64,000 bases of DNA from Eonycteris spelaea (GCA_003508835.1 PUFA01000202.1:496001-560000), one strand, 5' to 3'. Positions 36,500-50,308 are shown, counted from the first letter of the stretch. Numbers and translations: made by a program. The notes: generated from the letters alone by a model not told the origin.

Positions 36500-37200
36500 A
36501 CAGTTCAAATAAACGAGGGAGACAAAAGCCACTTTTGCCGAGGATGTGAAAGAACCAGGACTCGTACGCTGGTGACGGGAAAAGCGAAGACGACGCAGCG
36601 GTTTCTTGTCAGGGCAACACTCCGTACACAAGCCCACAGTTCCACTCCCAGGTGTTTCCCCAAGGGATGAAAACGTGTCCCCGCAGACGAACAACGCAGC
36701 TGCACGTTCACTGACGCTCCGGTCGCAGTCGTCCCGAACTGCAAACAGCCGGACGGCGGTCAGAAGGCGCACACGTGCACGCTGGGGCACAGGCACGCAG
36801 GGAGGGCTAGCGAGAAGAAGGACCGAACGCCCCACACCGGTGGCACGCGTGCGTCTCAGACACACACTGAGCAAAAGTGAGACAGGAGAGAGTCTGCGCG
36901 ATGTGATTCCGTTTATTTGAAGTTCCAGAAGAGGCAGAACTACAGTGGCAGGAATCAATCGGATCGGCGGTTTTCTTCAGGGGGCAGGGGACAGGGGTCG
37001 GGGTGGGAGGGATGGGATGGGTACTGGGTGCGAAGGGGCACGAGGAAGCTTTCTGAAGCGATGGAAGCACTCTGTATCTTGAGTGGGTGGCGGTTAAATG
37101 GGTCTATACTTCAAACTGGCAAAACTCAACTACACATAAAATGTGCACTTTTGACTATTTGTAAATTAGCCTCAATACAGTTGATTTAAAAGTAAAACTT
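36500..37200 (+). mobile_element. Old L1 3' end with unusually GC- and CpG-rich sequence
   Basis: L1 3' UTR landmarks are present in order (GTTCCACTCCCAGGTGTTTC, GATGTGATTCCGTTTATTTG, AAGTTCCAGAAGAGGCAGAA, TCAATACAGTTGATTTAAAA). The middle part (about 36580-36880) carries many CpGs where the family has A or T. Confidence 0.7.
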
Positions 37201-39239
37201 ATATGTCATCATTTATAAAAATGAACTGGTAGTCCATCAGCATGAAACGTAACCCCGATTCTACTTTTAAATTACTCTGAAGTTCTTTGCTGCTATAAAC
37301 AATGTTGTTATGATGAGCCTAGTCGATGAGTCTCTACACATCTCTGCAGCATGACACATTGTTTAATGGATAAAACACATTCATCGTTTTTTCTTCACCT
37401 CCCATATCTTCATGGAAAATAAGATAAACCTTATGTACTTCCAAGTCTTATAAGCTTATTTCACAGAGTAATAAAACTAAGCTAGAGATAGTTTTATCAC
37501 TACTACCACTTTGGCTTTCTGTCCTAATCTCCCATAAATAACAGGACACATATTTTGAGCCTCTTGTCGTTAAAAACATCAGCAGCAGATAATTATGAAG
37601 TTAAGCCAGAGAGTAAAAGCTCCTCTCTCAAGTTTATTAAAGCCATAATGTGAGAGACAGAAGTCAAATTCACTAAATACTGGATTAACACCATTACTGC
37701 ACGACAAATATAACTGACTGTTTTTTAGGAGTCCTCGATTTCTCCTTAGATTTTTAAGCATTCGAGGCTGTAAAAACTTTCTTCTGGCAGAGTATCTGAC
37801 AAAGAATTTGTTCAGCCAAAAGCTAACATTAGAGAAACCTTTAAGGACATTAAGGTACATCAAGCAAATGGACTACATGATTCTTTAAAAATATTTATGA
37901 CAACTATATGCAAACATGGAAAAGTCCTAGATTGTGTTAAATGCAAAAAAACAAAGACTGTAAGTTGTTCATTTGGGGGGCTGCATTTAAAATGTAAAAA
38001 TATTGTCCATTGTGCTGATGAGCATATAAAATATTTCTGCCCATAAAAAAAGCACAATATGTAAAATATGAAAATAGCTGAGCTTGAGTGACTGGAATTA
38101 TGAGTAATTTTAAAAATTAAAAAAAATTAACATAGCTATTCTATCTTTTCAATTACACAAAGCTTTTTAAACAAACTCCCTACCTTCTCCTTAATGTGTT
38201 TTCTTGGAAATCTGAAGACCGCACAAGCTGGAGAAAAAGAGACCCTGACACATCAGCAGAGAGGTCCTTCTTTGACTTTTCACTGGTTCACTGCCCAGTG
38301 GTGGGTGCAGCTCCACTAGACACCAGAGCATAAAAACAAGAAAGCGCTCTACTGACATGTGAAAATACACCCTTTCCAATTTTGCGGTTAAGTCACCTGA
38401 CTGGCCTAGGTTGACTCCTTTTATTTCTAACTCTGCCTTGATATCTTACTTCAAACGATCAAGTCAGAGAGTATTTTTACTGACTGTCTTAACAATTATG
38501 CTATACTTTGCCCTCAGACTTGAGATAAGAGATTCAGACGTGAATAAGCAATGGACATAGTCGAAAGAGTGAAGCTTGAATGTGTCTGCATAAAATCTAT
38601 TCTGGACAACTAAATAGCAAGAGCTTTTTAGAATTCTGTTTCAGAAATAATAAAATTTTATTGATAAGCCAAGAGAGAATACAACTAGATAAAGTATATG
38701 GCCAAAGGCTTCTAAAATGTTTGAGCTTTTTCTAAAAAACAGCAAATCTGGTTAACAATTTAAAAAGTGCAGAATTATGACTCACTTACTTTTAATGTTA
38801 ACATATGAAAAATGAAATAACCACATAAATATTTTTTTAAATCCTTCCTTTTGGAAAGCAATTTCACCGGTAATGTGCATCTAAAGACATAAAAATGTTC
38901 CATACTATTTGAACTCACAACGGCATTACTGAGAATTTACCCTAAGAAGATCATTCGGACGCGAGCTCCACGGGGCGCGCGCTGCAGTGGCATGGGGACC
39001 GCTCTCATGGGTTTGGAAGCATAAATGACAAACATATTCTTCATTATTTAGATTGGTTCTAAATTTGTTTTATTTAAAAAAAAAAAGCCCACAATCGGGG
39101 ATGAATGGTCAAGAAAATCAAAGCAGAACAATCTGATTCACTCTAAAGCATTCATTTAAAATTGTAAATATGAAGAACAAAATATTTTAGAAATGTCTCA
39201 GCCAATGTTATGTTAAAAGTGAATTATAAAAATGTAACT

Positions 39240-39935
39240 TCACCATTCATCATTGGAGAACTGCAAATCAAAACAACATACCAATACATACCTATCTGAA
39301 TGGTTAAATTAAAAAAAACGGTAATGCAAGTACTGTGAGGACGTGAAGCAACTGCAACTCATCCACCCTGAGCAGGTGCAGCCACGTTGGAAGACAGTTT
39401 GACAGTTTCTCAAAAAGCGAAGCACAGTCCCATCATAAGACTCAGCAATTACATTCCTAGGTGTTTACCCAGTTGAGTTAAAAATGTATTTGCCCAAAAA
39501 CCTGCACGTAAGATGTTTGTACCAGCTTTAGCAACTGACCGAAAGGAACCAAGTGTCCTTCGTAAGCGAAGGGATAAACAAACTGTGGCACATCCAGACA
39601 ATGGAATATTATTTGGCTATAAAAAATAAATGAGTTATCAAGCCACAAGAGACATGGCAGAATTTTAAATCCATACTGCTAAGAAGCCAATCTGAAAAGG
39701 CTGCATATCATCCGATTCCAATTATACGATATTCCATAAACTGCAAAGATCAGTGCGTTGCCAGGGGCTCAGAGGGAGGCAGGGACGAATAAATGAAGCA
39801 CAGGACATTCTTAGGACAGTGAAACTATTCTGCACGACACTGTGATGGCACATAACACATTCGTCACAACCTAGAGACTACAACACAAAGGGCAAACCTT
39901 CATGTATGTGAATTTTTAAAAGATCAGTTAGTAAG
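39240..39935 (+). mobile_element. Old L1 3' end
   Basis: GAGAACTGCAAATCAAAACA, TTTACCCAGTTGAGTTAAAA, ACCTGCACGTAAGATGTTTG, CAGACAATGGAATATTATTT, AAAGGCTGCATATCATCCGA and GATCAGTGCGTTGCCAGGGG trace the end of ORF2 and the 3' UTR of an L1M element. Confidence 0.85.
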
Positions 39936-39949
39936 CTGGGGGAATCCCA

Positions 39950-40545
39950 GCGGTGATACGAGAATCTAGCTGTGTTTCAAACGACCTCACTGCAGGGTGG
40001 GCGGGGGAGTGCAGACCTAAGGACCTGGAAGTGAGTTCCCTAAGAGTCGAGGCGAGAGGAAGCGCGAGAGGAAGCGCGGCACCCCAGCCCACGCTGTCTG
40101 CCACAGGGGCGGGGCAGGTTGGCAGACCCGATACTGCTACACGTGGAAACCGGAATTAAACCATCAAGGGAATGAACGGGGACGTGAGCGCCCGGTTCCT
40201 CACCGATCGGGAAATGCACAGATGAGCAAGGGGAGGAGGGCCGAAAAGGTCCCTGGGAGAGAAGCAAAACCACAGACATCAGTACGAACGCACGTTTAAC
40301 TCAGCACAGACACAGATGCTTACATACAGACGTATCTACAGGTATGTGTATATTCAGGGGTCATACAGACACACGTATTTCTTTGCTCTGTCAGCTGAGA
40401 GGGCCAGAAAGAAACTGCGCCCTGGTCGCAAGGAGCACGCCTGGCACGCAGGCCTTGTTTCCCGGTACCGTTCTCCAAGAAAAAGAACCGGCGCCTTCAA
40501 GACATGGCTGATTCCAGGACTGGGGCTGATTCTAGGATGAGCCCG
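39950..40545 (+). other. Unassigned GC-richer intronic segment with a 12-bp tandem duplication
   Basis: No repeat family or gene recognised. The 12-mer GCGAGAGGAAGC is repeated directly at 40052-40063 and 40064-40075. Confidence 0.5.
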
Positions 40546-40549
40546 GATC

Positions 40550-41475
40550 GTTTCGTAGTGCCAAAAGTAAGGAAATACTCAAAAAGAAAACAAAACCGAA
40601 ATACACTGATGGGGATATGAAAGAGCTACGACTGGAGCAACGACATCAGGCAGCGGTATTGGATTACAGGGCCAAAGCGCAGAAGAAACGTCCATGAGCC
40701 CATACTGACCAACAAGGAAAACGGCTGATAAATCAATTCATGGGGCGAAGACACATTCTTCTCCTAGGCAGAAGAATTAAAAAAAAAATGTATACAGATA
40801 CTACACTCTAACAGAGGGGGGCACGGCTCCCCGCTCCTCGGGTGCGGGCTGCACACGGTGACTCCTGTCCGAAGGGCACAGTGTGGAGGGGGCAGCGATA
40901 CGGAGAAGAAGTTCCCAGCGGAGAAACCTGACAAACACTACTTCGGCCAGATGGTCAAGGTCAATACCAACAGTCATAAATTACGAAAACACGTACCCTT
41001 GATATGAACTGATGAAAATGATACTTTACCTCTGTGATCTTCCTCTAAAAAAAAAAAAAAAAAAACCCACCAAAGTCCCAGTCTAATCACACACAAAAAA
41101 ATTCCCACAGTCAGGCATCCTAGGTTATACCTAACCAGTACTGCTCAAAACTGTCAAGGTCATCAAAAACATGGAAAGATCGAGAAACTGCCACAGCCAA
41201 GATGAGCCTGAGGAGACGTGACAACTAAATGGGATCCTGGAACAGAAAGACCTAGGTAAAAACTAAGGCAGTCCTGATAAACTAAGGGCTTTGCTTAAGA
41301 ATAATGTATCAACGTTGGTCCAATAATTTCAATAAATGTACCATACTAAGATGCTCATAACAGGAGAAAGTGTGTATAGCAGGTGTGGAGGGATATATAG
41401 GAACACTGTATTATCTGTTTGAATATTCTGTAACTGTAAAATTGTTCTAGAAAATAAAGTCTATTAATTTGAAAA
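40550..41475 (+). mobile_element. Old L1 (L1M/L1ME-type) 3'-end fragment
   Basis: CCTCTGTGATCTTCCTCTAA, GAGGAGACGTGACAACTAAA, TGGGATCCTGGAACAGAAAG, and the terminal TGTAACTGTAAAATTGTTCT and AGAAAATAAAGTCTATT match a common mammalian L1 end. An A-rich run (19 A, about 41047-41065) interrupts it. Confidence 0.6.
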
Positions 41476-41639
41476 ATTAGATTACAACAGTCTATAACAG
41501 CATGATTTCAACTTCATAGAAAATGCATAAATAAAACACAGCCAAGATACCAAAAGTACCTAGCTATGTTAGGATAAGATGATGGATAATTTTTCTCTTC
41601 TTCAGTCTCCATATTTATATTACTTTTATAATTTTAAAA

Positions 41640-42420
41640 ATGGATGTTACACCACTACACACCTATTAGGATGCCAAAATCCAGAACACTGACCCCACCA
41701 AATGCTGGCGACGATAAAGAGTAAGAGGAGCTCTCCTTCATTGCTGGTGGGAATGCAAAATGGCGCAGCCACTTTTAAAAGGCAGTTTGGCAGTTTCTTA
41801 CAAAACTAACAAACTTACCAGTTGATCCAGAAATCGTGCTCCTTGGTACTACCCAAAGGAGTTGATAAACTTATGTCCACACAAAAGCCTGCGTACAGAT
41901 GTTTACAGCATCTTTATTCATAAGTGCCAAAACCTGGAGGCAACCAAGATGTTCTCAGTCGAAGAATGGATAACTGAACGGTGGCAGATTCAGACAATGG
42001 GACGTATTCAGCACTAGAAAGCAATGAGCTACCAGCTATAAAAAGACATGAAGGAAACTCAAGCGCGTATCACCCAGTGAAAGACGGCAGTCTGAAAAGA
42101 CTACATACTTTACGATTCCAACTACATGACAATCTGGAAGAGGCAAAACCAGAGAGACGGTGAAAAGATCAGCAGCTGCCAGGGTTTAGGGGGAAAAAGG
42201 AATGAATAAGCAAAGCACTGAGGATTTTTAGGGCAGTGACACTACTCTGTACACTATAATGGTTGACATGTGTCGTTATAAATTTGTCCAAATCCATAAT
42301 ATGTACACCAAGAGTGAAGCCTAATGTTAATGATGAACTCTGGGTGACAATGATGTGTCAATATAGGGTCATCACTAGTAACAAATGTACCCCTCCGGTG
42401 GGGGATGTTGCTAGTGGGGG
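41640..42420 (+). mobile_element. Old L1 3' end
   Basis: CACCACTACACACCTATTAG, CTCTCCTTCATTGCTGGTGG, AGGCAGTTTGGCAGTTTCTT, TTTACAGCATCTTTATTCAT, GAAAAGACTACATACTTTAC and TTAATGATGAACTCTGGGTG follow L1 order through ORF2 end and 3' UTR. It is a different subfamily from the copy at 39240. Confidence 0.85.
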
Positions 42421-45400
42421 AGGGTACGCCAGAAGTAACAGGGTTTATCACTTGAGAGGAGGAATAGAGTCCCCAGACCTCCCAATTCCAAGGCGATCCA
42501 TTTACGAATACAATCTGTGCTGGTAGATTTATTTCTGAATAAATGAATCATACCTGTCATCCAGGAAAAAGGTATAATAAGGCTTAAGGCTTTAAATAAA
42601 TATAAAATTATAATCAAGCTATTCAGAAAAAAAGTTCATTACCTGATAATGACCTGTAAAGCCAATGTACCCACCTGTCATCGAGAATAAAAACTTGTCC
42701 ACTTTTCTGTTCATTTCCCTCCTGATATAATACAAAATTCCAGTCTTAGAATTTTAAAACAGCCTCCTGGATTGAAATGTTCAGGCTATAAACCTGTGTC
42801 CCAGTTTGCCAGGACGCACCTGGTTTATACCTGTTGTCCAGGCATAATTGATGGGCCCCTTGCAATTTCAAGTGTCCTTGCTTGGGCAAGGAACTATGCG
42901 GCCCTGACTTCAGTACATTCGCGTCTGGAGACGCCTGCTAAAATGCACACAGTCCCTGGGCTCTTGTGCTCATTAGCGTAGATCACTAAGGGCAGAAAGG
43001 ACGTATGGGGACTTGGAGGGATTGTTCTAAGTTTGTTCATCCAGCTGGGGGAGCTGGTGCCACCTCTCCTTTCTTACCCTCCCTGGCTTTACTCTGGCAC
43101 TGACTCTGTCGCCCTGCCCGACCCCCTACCCAGCCACAGTGCCTAAGGGCAAAAACTACATGCCATTCAGCTTTCTATCCCCACTGCCTGACCCTGTGTT
43201 TGTCACGTACCCAGCACTCGCTGAAGACTTTCCCTAAAGGAAAACGTTATTAAGGCCAGCACACAAACACTATAATGGTTTTCCTTCGTGCATTTCTACC
43301 ATTTCATTCCTGACTTTTAACTCTGACACTGGGTTTCACTGTTCAGGGGGAAATATTAAACAGACTATGCAAGCATTTTTCAAACTTTAATGTTAGTGAC
43401 CATTTTGCTTTTTACTATGGGAAGCATTAGAAATAATGCTTAAAAGTAAAATATGGCATTTAATTATGTAAGCAATTTCAAAGTGTGGCTATGTTTTCTT
43501 TTATTCGATATATTGAAAAGTAAATTGTTTTATTAATTTTTAAATATAACATTATTTCCAAGAATAGCAAAATGAGATAAAGAAGAATAAGAAATAAATA
43601 CGTTGATATTTAAAAAGCAAGTCTTCATTTCATGTGAATTCTGGAAATAATTTATTGTAATTATACTCTTTCATATCATGAAAACGAAATGCACCAGACT
43701 TAATAGGAAAAATTTAATAAGCACATGGGTTTCCTCATGTGACAGATGCTAAAGAATTAATTACCAGTAAGGCCTTGAAGATCCTGGTACTAAAACTATA
43801 AAAGTATACATTGATTTTGTTTTGATAGGATTTTTTGTTTTTCAATTTTTGTTTAAAAACTTGATCAGCATTTAACTTTATGGTTCTGTTCAAATGTAAG
43901 GCTGGATGTGAAAATGGGTTAACTGCCCACATTGTGGGATGATAACTGTGAGGTATGGGTTAGAAAGCTGCTAACAGCTGTAGCAAGTCTCCCTAACCTG
44001 ACTCACTCCCCTCCTCTGCACACCCTTTCCCAGGACCCCCTCTCAGTTATCCCCCGGCTAAACGGTCTGTCCTCAACCCTTTCCATACACCAACTCAGAC
44101 TCTGAACCACTGCCCACATGGCCAACTGAAATTTTGTATACTGTACACAGCGAAAGTTAAAGAATAAAATCTACTTGCTGTTCAACAACCTTAGTTTGCG
44201 AGTAAGGAAAATTACCAAAGGAGGAATCAAGTTTTAAAGCTCCACTTCACCACTATTTCTGAATTACACAATGCAATTAAATGAAGGATTCCTTGTGTGA
44301 TCTGGTTAATTCTATTCTGGGGTGACTGACTGCCTGCACCCCGAATCCCGACACCCATTTCCTAAATGTTCATTTAGTCTGAAGAGGTACTTTACATGAG
44401 CGTGAACAGAAATATGTCTACCACTACGACTGAAAATACAGTTCCAAATACCTTCATCGATGAAAGAGAGCCTTTCAAAATTAATACCAAGAGATACACT
44501 TTTGAAGGGATACAGCCCTTGGGCAATCAAATACCATCATCCTTTAATCCAAATTAAATGTGGACAAGCTCTTTTCGAAGGTGAGCAGAGACTCCGGGGG
44601 AGTCTACTTCCACGTACTGAACAAGAAGGTACAGAAAGGCCTTGTCTGAATCAGCAGTACAAAGGACACCTGGGTAGGACAGGGAACTCTAGAATAATCC
44701 AGGAGCACATAACTCATAAAGGGAATCCTCAGTGTCACATTTCCTCAGGCTCGAAACGGCAGGTGAGAAACTGATTGCCATTTCCAAATTAAGACAAGTG
44801 TAGCTTACACATCTTGAGAAAACAGATCCAAAAAAGTGGTTTTTTAACCCTACTAGAATCAAAATGACCATTATATTGGGTAAAAAAAATTAAGTAACCT
44901 GCATGGTTAAGTATTCAGTAGACAAACTACCCCGATTACAAACAATGAACTTTCTAGATGAGTAAACTGATGAGCAAAAGAAGAGGAAGCTCCCCACACT
45001 GTCGCAGAGGCCAATCGTTTTCCGTATCTCCAGATATTAAGTTAATCTCCTGATTTTTAAAACCTACTAAATAGATATAACTAGAACTAGAGAGGCACAC
45101 AGACATAAAAGTACTGCAGCATTGGGGGCGAGGGGGCCACTTCCTGGGCAACCTCCCCGAATGGCCCGGTCGGAATGACCGGCCTCCCCAGCCCAGCACC
45201 CACACGAGCAGCTGACTCCTGCAGACCGCTCTGTACTTTTCCAAAGAGAGCAGATTACTTGTGTTTCAAGTCACAGAACACACACATCTGAGATTCCAGC
45301 CTTTGCCGAGGTCAGACAGCTCAAGCAAAAACGAAGCATTCATCAAAAGACGTTTTCATGACAGTGCAAGTTCCGCGAAGGAGGCACAGCACACGTAAGG

Positions 45401-46353
45401 GCGCTCTAACAGTTCTTCACCCTGCAACTCTGATACCCTGCAGAAAGGTGTACGTCCTCAACTATCACGAGAACCTCACCTGGGTAGCAGGGGGCGGTAA
45501 GTTAAGAAACAGAAGAGCCGATCCACATACAACCGCCCAGCATCCGACTACCACGATTCCACAAAGCTGCACGCTGCGGGGTCCCTCACATCACTGAGAG
45601 CGCGCGACCTTGCACTTCGTGGTCACTGCCAATTCTTAAACTTATTTGAATGGTCTTAGCATGAATTTTGGTTTTGACGTAGACAATGGGTATAAGCCTC
45701 AGTGCTACGTTAAGTTCACTGCCGACTGTCCCCCGAACCCCTGACACGCTCTACACTGAAATAAACTATGTGGACGGGAAGGAGGCGTCTCCGGATCGGA
45801 GGAGCGGACCTGGAGGAAGGCAGTTAAAACACCACCACGGGTAGGGCGGCACAGGGAACCAACTTATCACCTGTCAACACAGCGTAAGTACAGTCATTTA
45901 AAATGTCAGAGAAAGAAACAGATCCTTGAGGAGCTGGGCTGGACAGCGAGATAAAACGCACACACAGATGAAAGGCAACCAGCTTCCTCGCCAGCTGTCG
46001 CCGGCTCTGGGCGTTAGGGCTTAGTTGTCCTTCGTTCTCCTCTTTATATAGCACAAGACAGCCCAAGAGACTAGATGCTCTGAAATGCTTCTAATTCTAA
46101 TAGTGATTTTCCTCTTCGGCCTCGGAAAAGTTATTCCACCTCTTCGGGTAAATAATTAAATAAAAACTGTATTTTCGCAGAGAGTCTTGGGTATTCACGC
46201 ACATACAACCATATTCTGACCTCAAAAACAGAATAAAATCCAAACTTCTTAGCAGGATGCATTCAAAGCCCTTTCTGATCTAACTTCAACCATAACTGTC
46301 TATAGACAAACAGCAGTCTTAGACTCCTTATAGTTATCCTAAGAACTTTTCGG

Positions 46354-46493
46354 GTCTACGGCCGTGCCACCGAACGTGCCCGATCTCATCTGATCTCGTA
46401 AGCTAAGCAGGTCGGGCCTGGTTAGTACTTGGATGGGAGACCAACCACCTAGGAAGACCAGGTGCTGTGGGCATTAAAAAAATAAATAAATTC
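46354..46493 (+). mobile_element. 5S rRNA-derived retroposon (SINE-like), nearly full length, with A-rich tail
   Basis: The copy starts GTCTACGGCCGTGCCACC like 5S rRNA and runs about 120 bp to GTGCTGTGGGCAT, then has an AAAAAAATAAATAAA tail. Box C (TTAGTACTTGGATGGGAGAC) is intact; box A lacks one G (AAGCAGGTCGGG). There is no T-run terminator directly after the 5S part, which argues against a working 5S gene. The segment CACCTAGGAAGACCAGG is shared with the copy at 18851 and differs from functional 5S. This copy also has a short CCAA insertion just before that segment. It lies on the strand opposite to SNX27. Confidence 0.9.
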
Positions 46494-46859
46494 ACATCTT
46501 CAGTTTCCTCGGCCTATAAAACCTCTCCCTCCTCCTTCTCTGCCTGCTGAAATTATACCTGTTCTTTGATCACAGTGTAGAAGTCCTCTCTGACCTATCT
46601 ACCCATCAATCTTCTCAACATACTCACTCTTTCCTCAGAACTCCCACTGTTTTTCGTGGATCTCCATCATTTCACGTCGCTTTGCACACAGCGAACGGTT
46701 TACACGCACTGTCCCCACTGCAGTGCAGGCTCTTCGGGGACGCAGGGACTCTGAGACTTGTACAAGCCCAACAGCAGTTTACACATAGTTTATGCTTAAC
46801 TGTGGAACCAGGCTGAATACAAGGTGATATCAGTAGGCGAACAATAGAGAAATGATGCC

Positions 46860-47110
46860 CTAAATCATCATTTTTCAAACAGTGGACTACAACCTAATGA
46901 GTCTCAAAAGTAATGCAGTGGGCCACCATCAGCATTCAAAAAACAAAACAAAATAAAAACACACAAGATACTAAACAGACTAAAAGATGCCAGAGCGCAT
47001 GATGCCAGTAAATATAGTGTTGTGAAACTTGCTTCAGGTGGTTTTTTTTTTTTGTTTTTTGTATTTATACTGGGTTGTAATATAAATCATATCTCTTACT
47101 GTGAGCTGCA
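46860..47110 (+). mobile_element. Ancient interspersed repeat, family not named
   Basis: AAATCATCATTTTTCAAACA, AGTGGACTACAACCTAATGA, GCAGTGGGCCACCATCAGCA and TATACTGGGTTGTAATATAA recall a dispersed mammalian repeat, probably a DNA transposon, which I cannot name. Confidence 0.4.
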
Positions 47111-48474
47111 AGTTTTAAAAATATTTTAAAACTGCCTAAACACTTCTTTCCGCACGTGGGCTAGAACCGTACCATGCACACACAGGCTCCCACTGGCTGC
47201 CGAGGGAAGCACAGAAGCCCTCCACACGGCTGAGGGTCCAAGAGCAGAATGACCCTGACGGCCTGTCACCTAAACCGCCGCAGCGGCCTTTGCGCCAGTA
47301 ATGTCATCATCTCGCAAATGAACTCACCACACGATCATGTGCCCGAAGCACTGTGACCGATCATAAAGTGTGTTTGTTTGTCACTGAGTCTCTGTTTATC
47401 TACTAGATCGCAAGAATGATTCCCAAAGGACCTTATCTTAAAAAATAATTATCCTGGAGAGCATGGTAGCAAACCCTCACCTGAAATGCACTGGTCAGTG
47501 GTGGATGGAAAGAGAATAACCCGGACAAAGCTTCACGTTACTAACGAGAGACCTTTTCCTGGTCACAGCCACGCTATGGGAGTGATTCCCCAGGGGAGGG
47601 TAACGTTATTTCCAAATTTAGTTTTATGTTTGCCGTCTCACCTGCCTAGGAAATTAAAAGTATTTCTTTAAGTTGCAATTATGATTGTCATGCTCCCTTC
47701 ACCAAAAACCAATAGATTAAAGATAGAAACAAATAAGGGCAAAGAATGGCTGCTTCGGTCCCCTCTTGCCCACCCAATTTAACAAAGAGAAATAAAGACA
47801 TGAGTTATATTCCACAATAATAGAACCAAAGCTCAACTGCTATCCAAGTTTATAGAGCTGTGACTGAATTTTAAGAATTTTAAGTGGCTATTCAGTCAAA
47901 AATAGATGACTATTAAGTCAACAATGCCTGGGAAAACGAAAGAAAATAGAAAATACGCTGGATTTAGAAATCAAAGACCTGGGTTTAATTCGAGTCAACA
48001 CTCGTTAGTGCAACGCCCAGTGTCCTCACTTATGAAACCGGGATGACGCTAATACATTCATTCATCAAGTATTTACTGACTAATACCTTCTCTACGCCAC
48101 CAGACACCTGGCGGGAACAGAACACAGAGGCAGTCCCTGGCCTCAAGGAGCTCACACGTTCCTCATCGCATGAGGCTGCTGTGAAGACTGATGTAAACAG
48201 GGCAAACTGTAACACACACTCCAAACAGCAAAGTGCTACAATGACTTTTATTACTGTTCCACCTCTTAACCACCCATCTTTATTACAACAGTTTAGCAAG
48301 ATTCAAGAAATGAAGTACAGATGAGCAGATATAACAGTCCGCCATCTACTGAACTTATTTTCCTAAGAGCTGCCATTCAGGAGCCTGACAAAGTCCTATT
48401 TCTTAGAATACAGTCTTAGCGCATGACTCGACATGACCTTAACGATAAAACAAACTGAGAATTCAAGGCCTAAG

Positions 48475-48680
48475 GCCTGCAGTGTCGCTCCAGGTAGGGT
48501 TGAGTGTGTGAGTTCCTTACCCACACTTGGCAAGGAAGTAAAGAATTAAGGATTTCCAGGCCCCACACAAGACCTACTGGATCACAGGCCTTAAAAAGTG
48601 AGCATGAGAATCTACACTTCCGACAAGCACACTTACCCAGTGATTCTTCTGCTCACTAAAGCTTGAAAGTCACTGCCATA
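48475..48680. mobile_element. MER5-like hAT remnant
   Basis: TTTCCAGGCCCCACACAAGA, CCTACTGGATCACAGGCCTT and CACTTACCCAGTGATTCTTC then AAAGCTTGAAAGTCACTG follow the order of MER5A. Ends are not clear. Confidence 0.6.
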
Positions 48681-48956
48681 AAAATTCCTTTGATCAATAA
48701 CCATGATTTCAAACACCATTTCCAAAACCACCTGGAAAATCTGAGCCAAATAGGATAGAATTCAGCTACAACTGAGAAAGTAACTATTGAGGAGGTACGC
48801 AGCAATGTTACACGACTTGCAAGTAACTCGTAAAAATTCTTGCCACCAACCACATTTTTATTCCATCATTTTCAAACTTTCATATAAAATAACCCCTCCC
48901 CCCAAAAAAGAATGCCCATGAGATATCTGTAAGTTATCAAAATTGACTCTCAAGAG

Positions 48957-49097
48957 TCAAACACATGGTGACGGAAAGAGATTAGACTTCGGGTGAGGAG
49001 CACACAGTGCAACATACAGATGACGTATTACAAAACTGTACACTTGAAACATATAATGCTATTAACCAATGTCACCCCAATAAATTTAACTTAAAAA
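48957..49097 (+). mobile_element. 5'-truncated L1, 3' terminal 140 bp with A tail
   Basis: AGATGACGTATTACAAAACT, GTACACTTGAAACATATAAT, TTAACCAATGTCACCCCAAT and AAATTTAACTTAAAAAAA form the end of a laurasiatherian-type L1. It looks younger than the L1M fragments around it. Confidence 0.8.
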
Positions 49098-50308
49098 AAC
49101 TCTGAATGAACAAATTTATATATACGGCTTTAATTTTTCTTATGGTTTAACAAGGACAAGTTGCTGTACTCTATAGCTCTCCATACCATGATTCTGCATG
49201 GCTGCCAGCCGATCTTAGGCGTGCAGGCTTACCAAAGACACACTACCAGATACTAGAGAGACAAAACGCACCGGCAGACAAACCCGACCCCTCGAAAGTA
49301 CAGATGGTGCCATGTCCAAACCCACTGCACACTACACCGTCCCGCCGCACCTCTCGCGAGACCAATCCAGAGCCCTTGGAACTACTTTCACCTTAAGAAA
49401 GTTAACCTCAAATCAAATGTTACTTCACACACTATACGATTAGTGCAAAAAATATATTTATTTTGGGTCTATTTGTTTAGAGTATTTTTCACTCAGCCTC
49501 CAGGTATCTATATACACATCAAAGTGAAGACACGCAAGGTATGTGACACTGGGGAAAATGACAAGGTGGAAACTAACATTCCATCTGCAGTAAGATCTAG
49601 AGCCCTGAGGGCTTGTTCATATTCCGGCACCAAGCCCTGCAATATGACTCTTTCCAGTTAAAATCTAGTCTGTTCTGAAAGGAGGAAGGACAAACTGAAC
49701 CAGTGAATTTAGTTTAAGGACTGTTCCAAGGTTCAACGAGGATGGGCCTCGGTAAACAGACTTTAAAAGAAATGCAAAGAAACTGATGCCCTTTCTTTTG
49801 TGCGAGCTTACGTTCCCTTAAATCTCAAAGTTATTCTGTTCTTTTAACACTTCTATCAGTTGTCCAAACAACTGCAATATATGAGCATTGGAATAAAATA
49901 TTTTGTGCACAGGAGGATAGCGGCTAAAATAGGGAAAAGTCTTAGTTAAAAGGCAATTATCAAAGTCCAGACATCTTTCTCTGACCTTTCTACAAATGAC
50001 ATCTACATAGTAATAATCTACCCATGCCTAACCCTGATCCCACCTGGCACTTCATCAACTTACAGAGCTTTCCTGGGACAAGAGAGGTTAACAAAGGAAC
50101 TTGGGTGAGAGACAGAGAAAAGCTCTTAAGGAAATGTTGCCTAAAGAATGCATTAGGAAAATCAGCATCCCTAACCAAGATCAAAACTAGGAGCAGACAC
50201 AGATATCCCTCAAGAATGTCTGCTTACTGATTTCCTCCTCTCACTTGAAAACCTAAAGAAAAGATGCAGATTTCGGAAGAAGAGAAAGAAAGAGAAAGAA
50301 ACTGTATA

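Noticed and set aside
36458..36958. 166-residue open frame on the minus strand
   Set aside because: It is the antisense of an L1 3' end whose GC gain removed stop codons.
46354..46474. A functional 5S rRNA gene
   Set aside because: It has an A-rich tail instead of a T-run terminator, a base missing in box A, an insertion near the 3' end, and shares derived bases with another dispersed copy.
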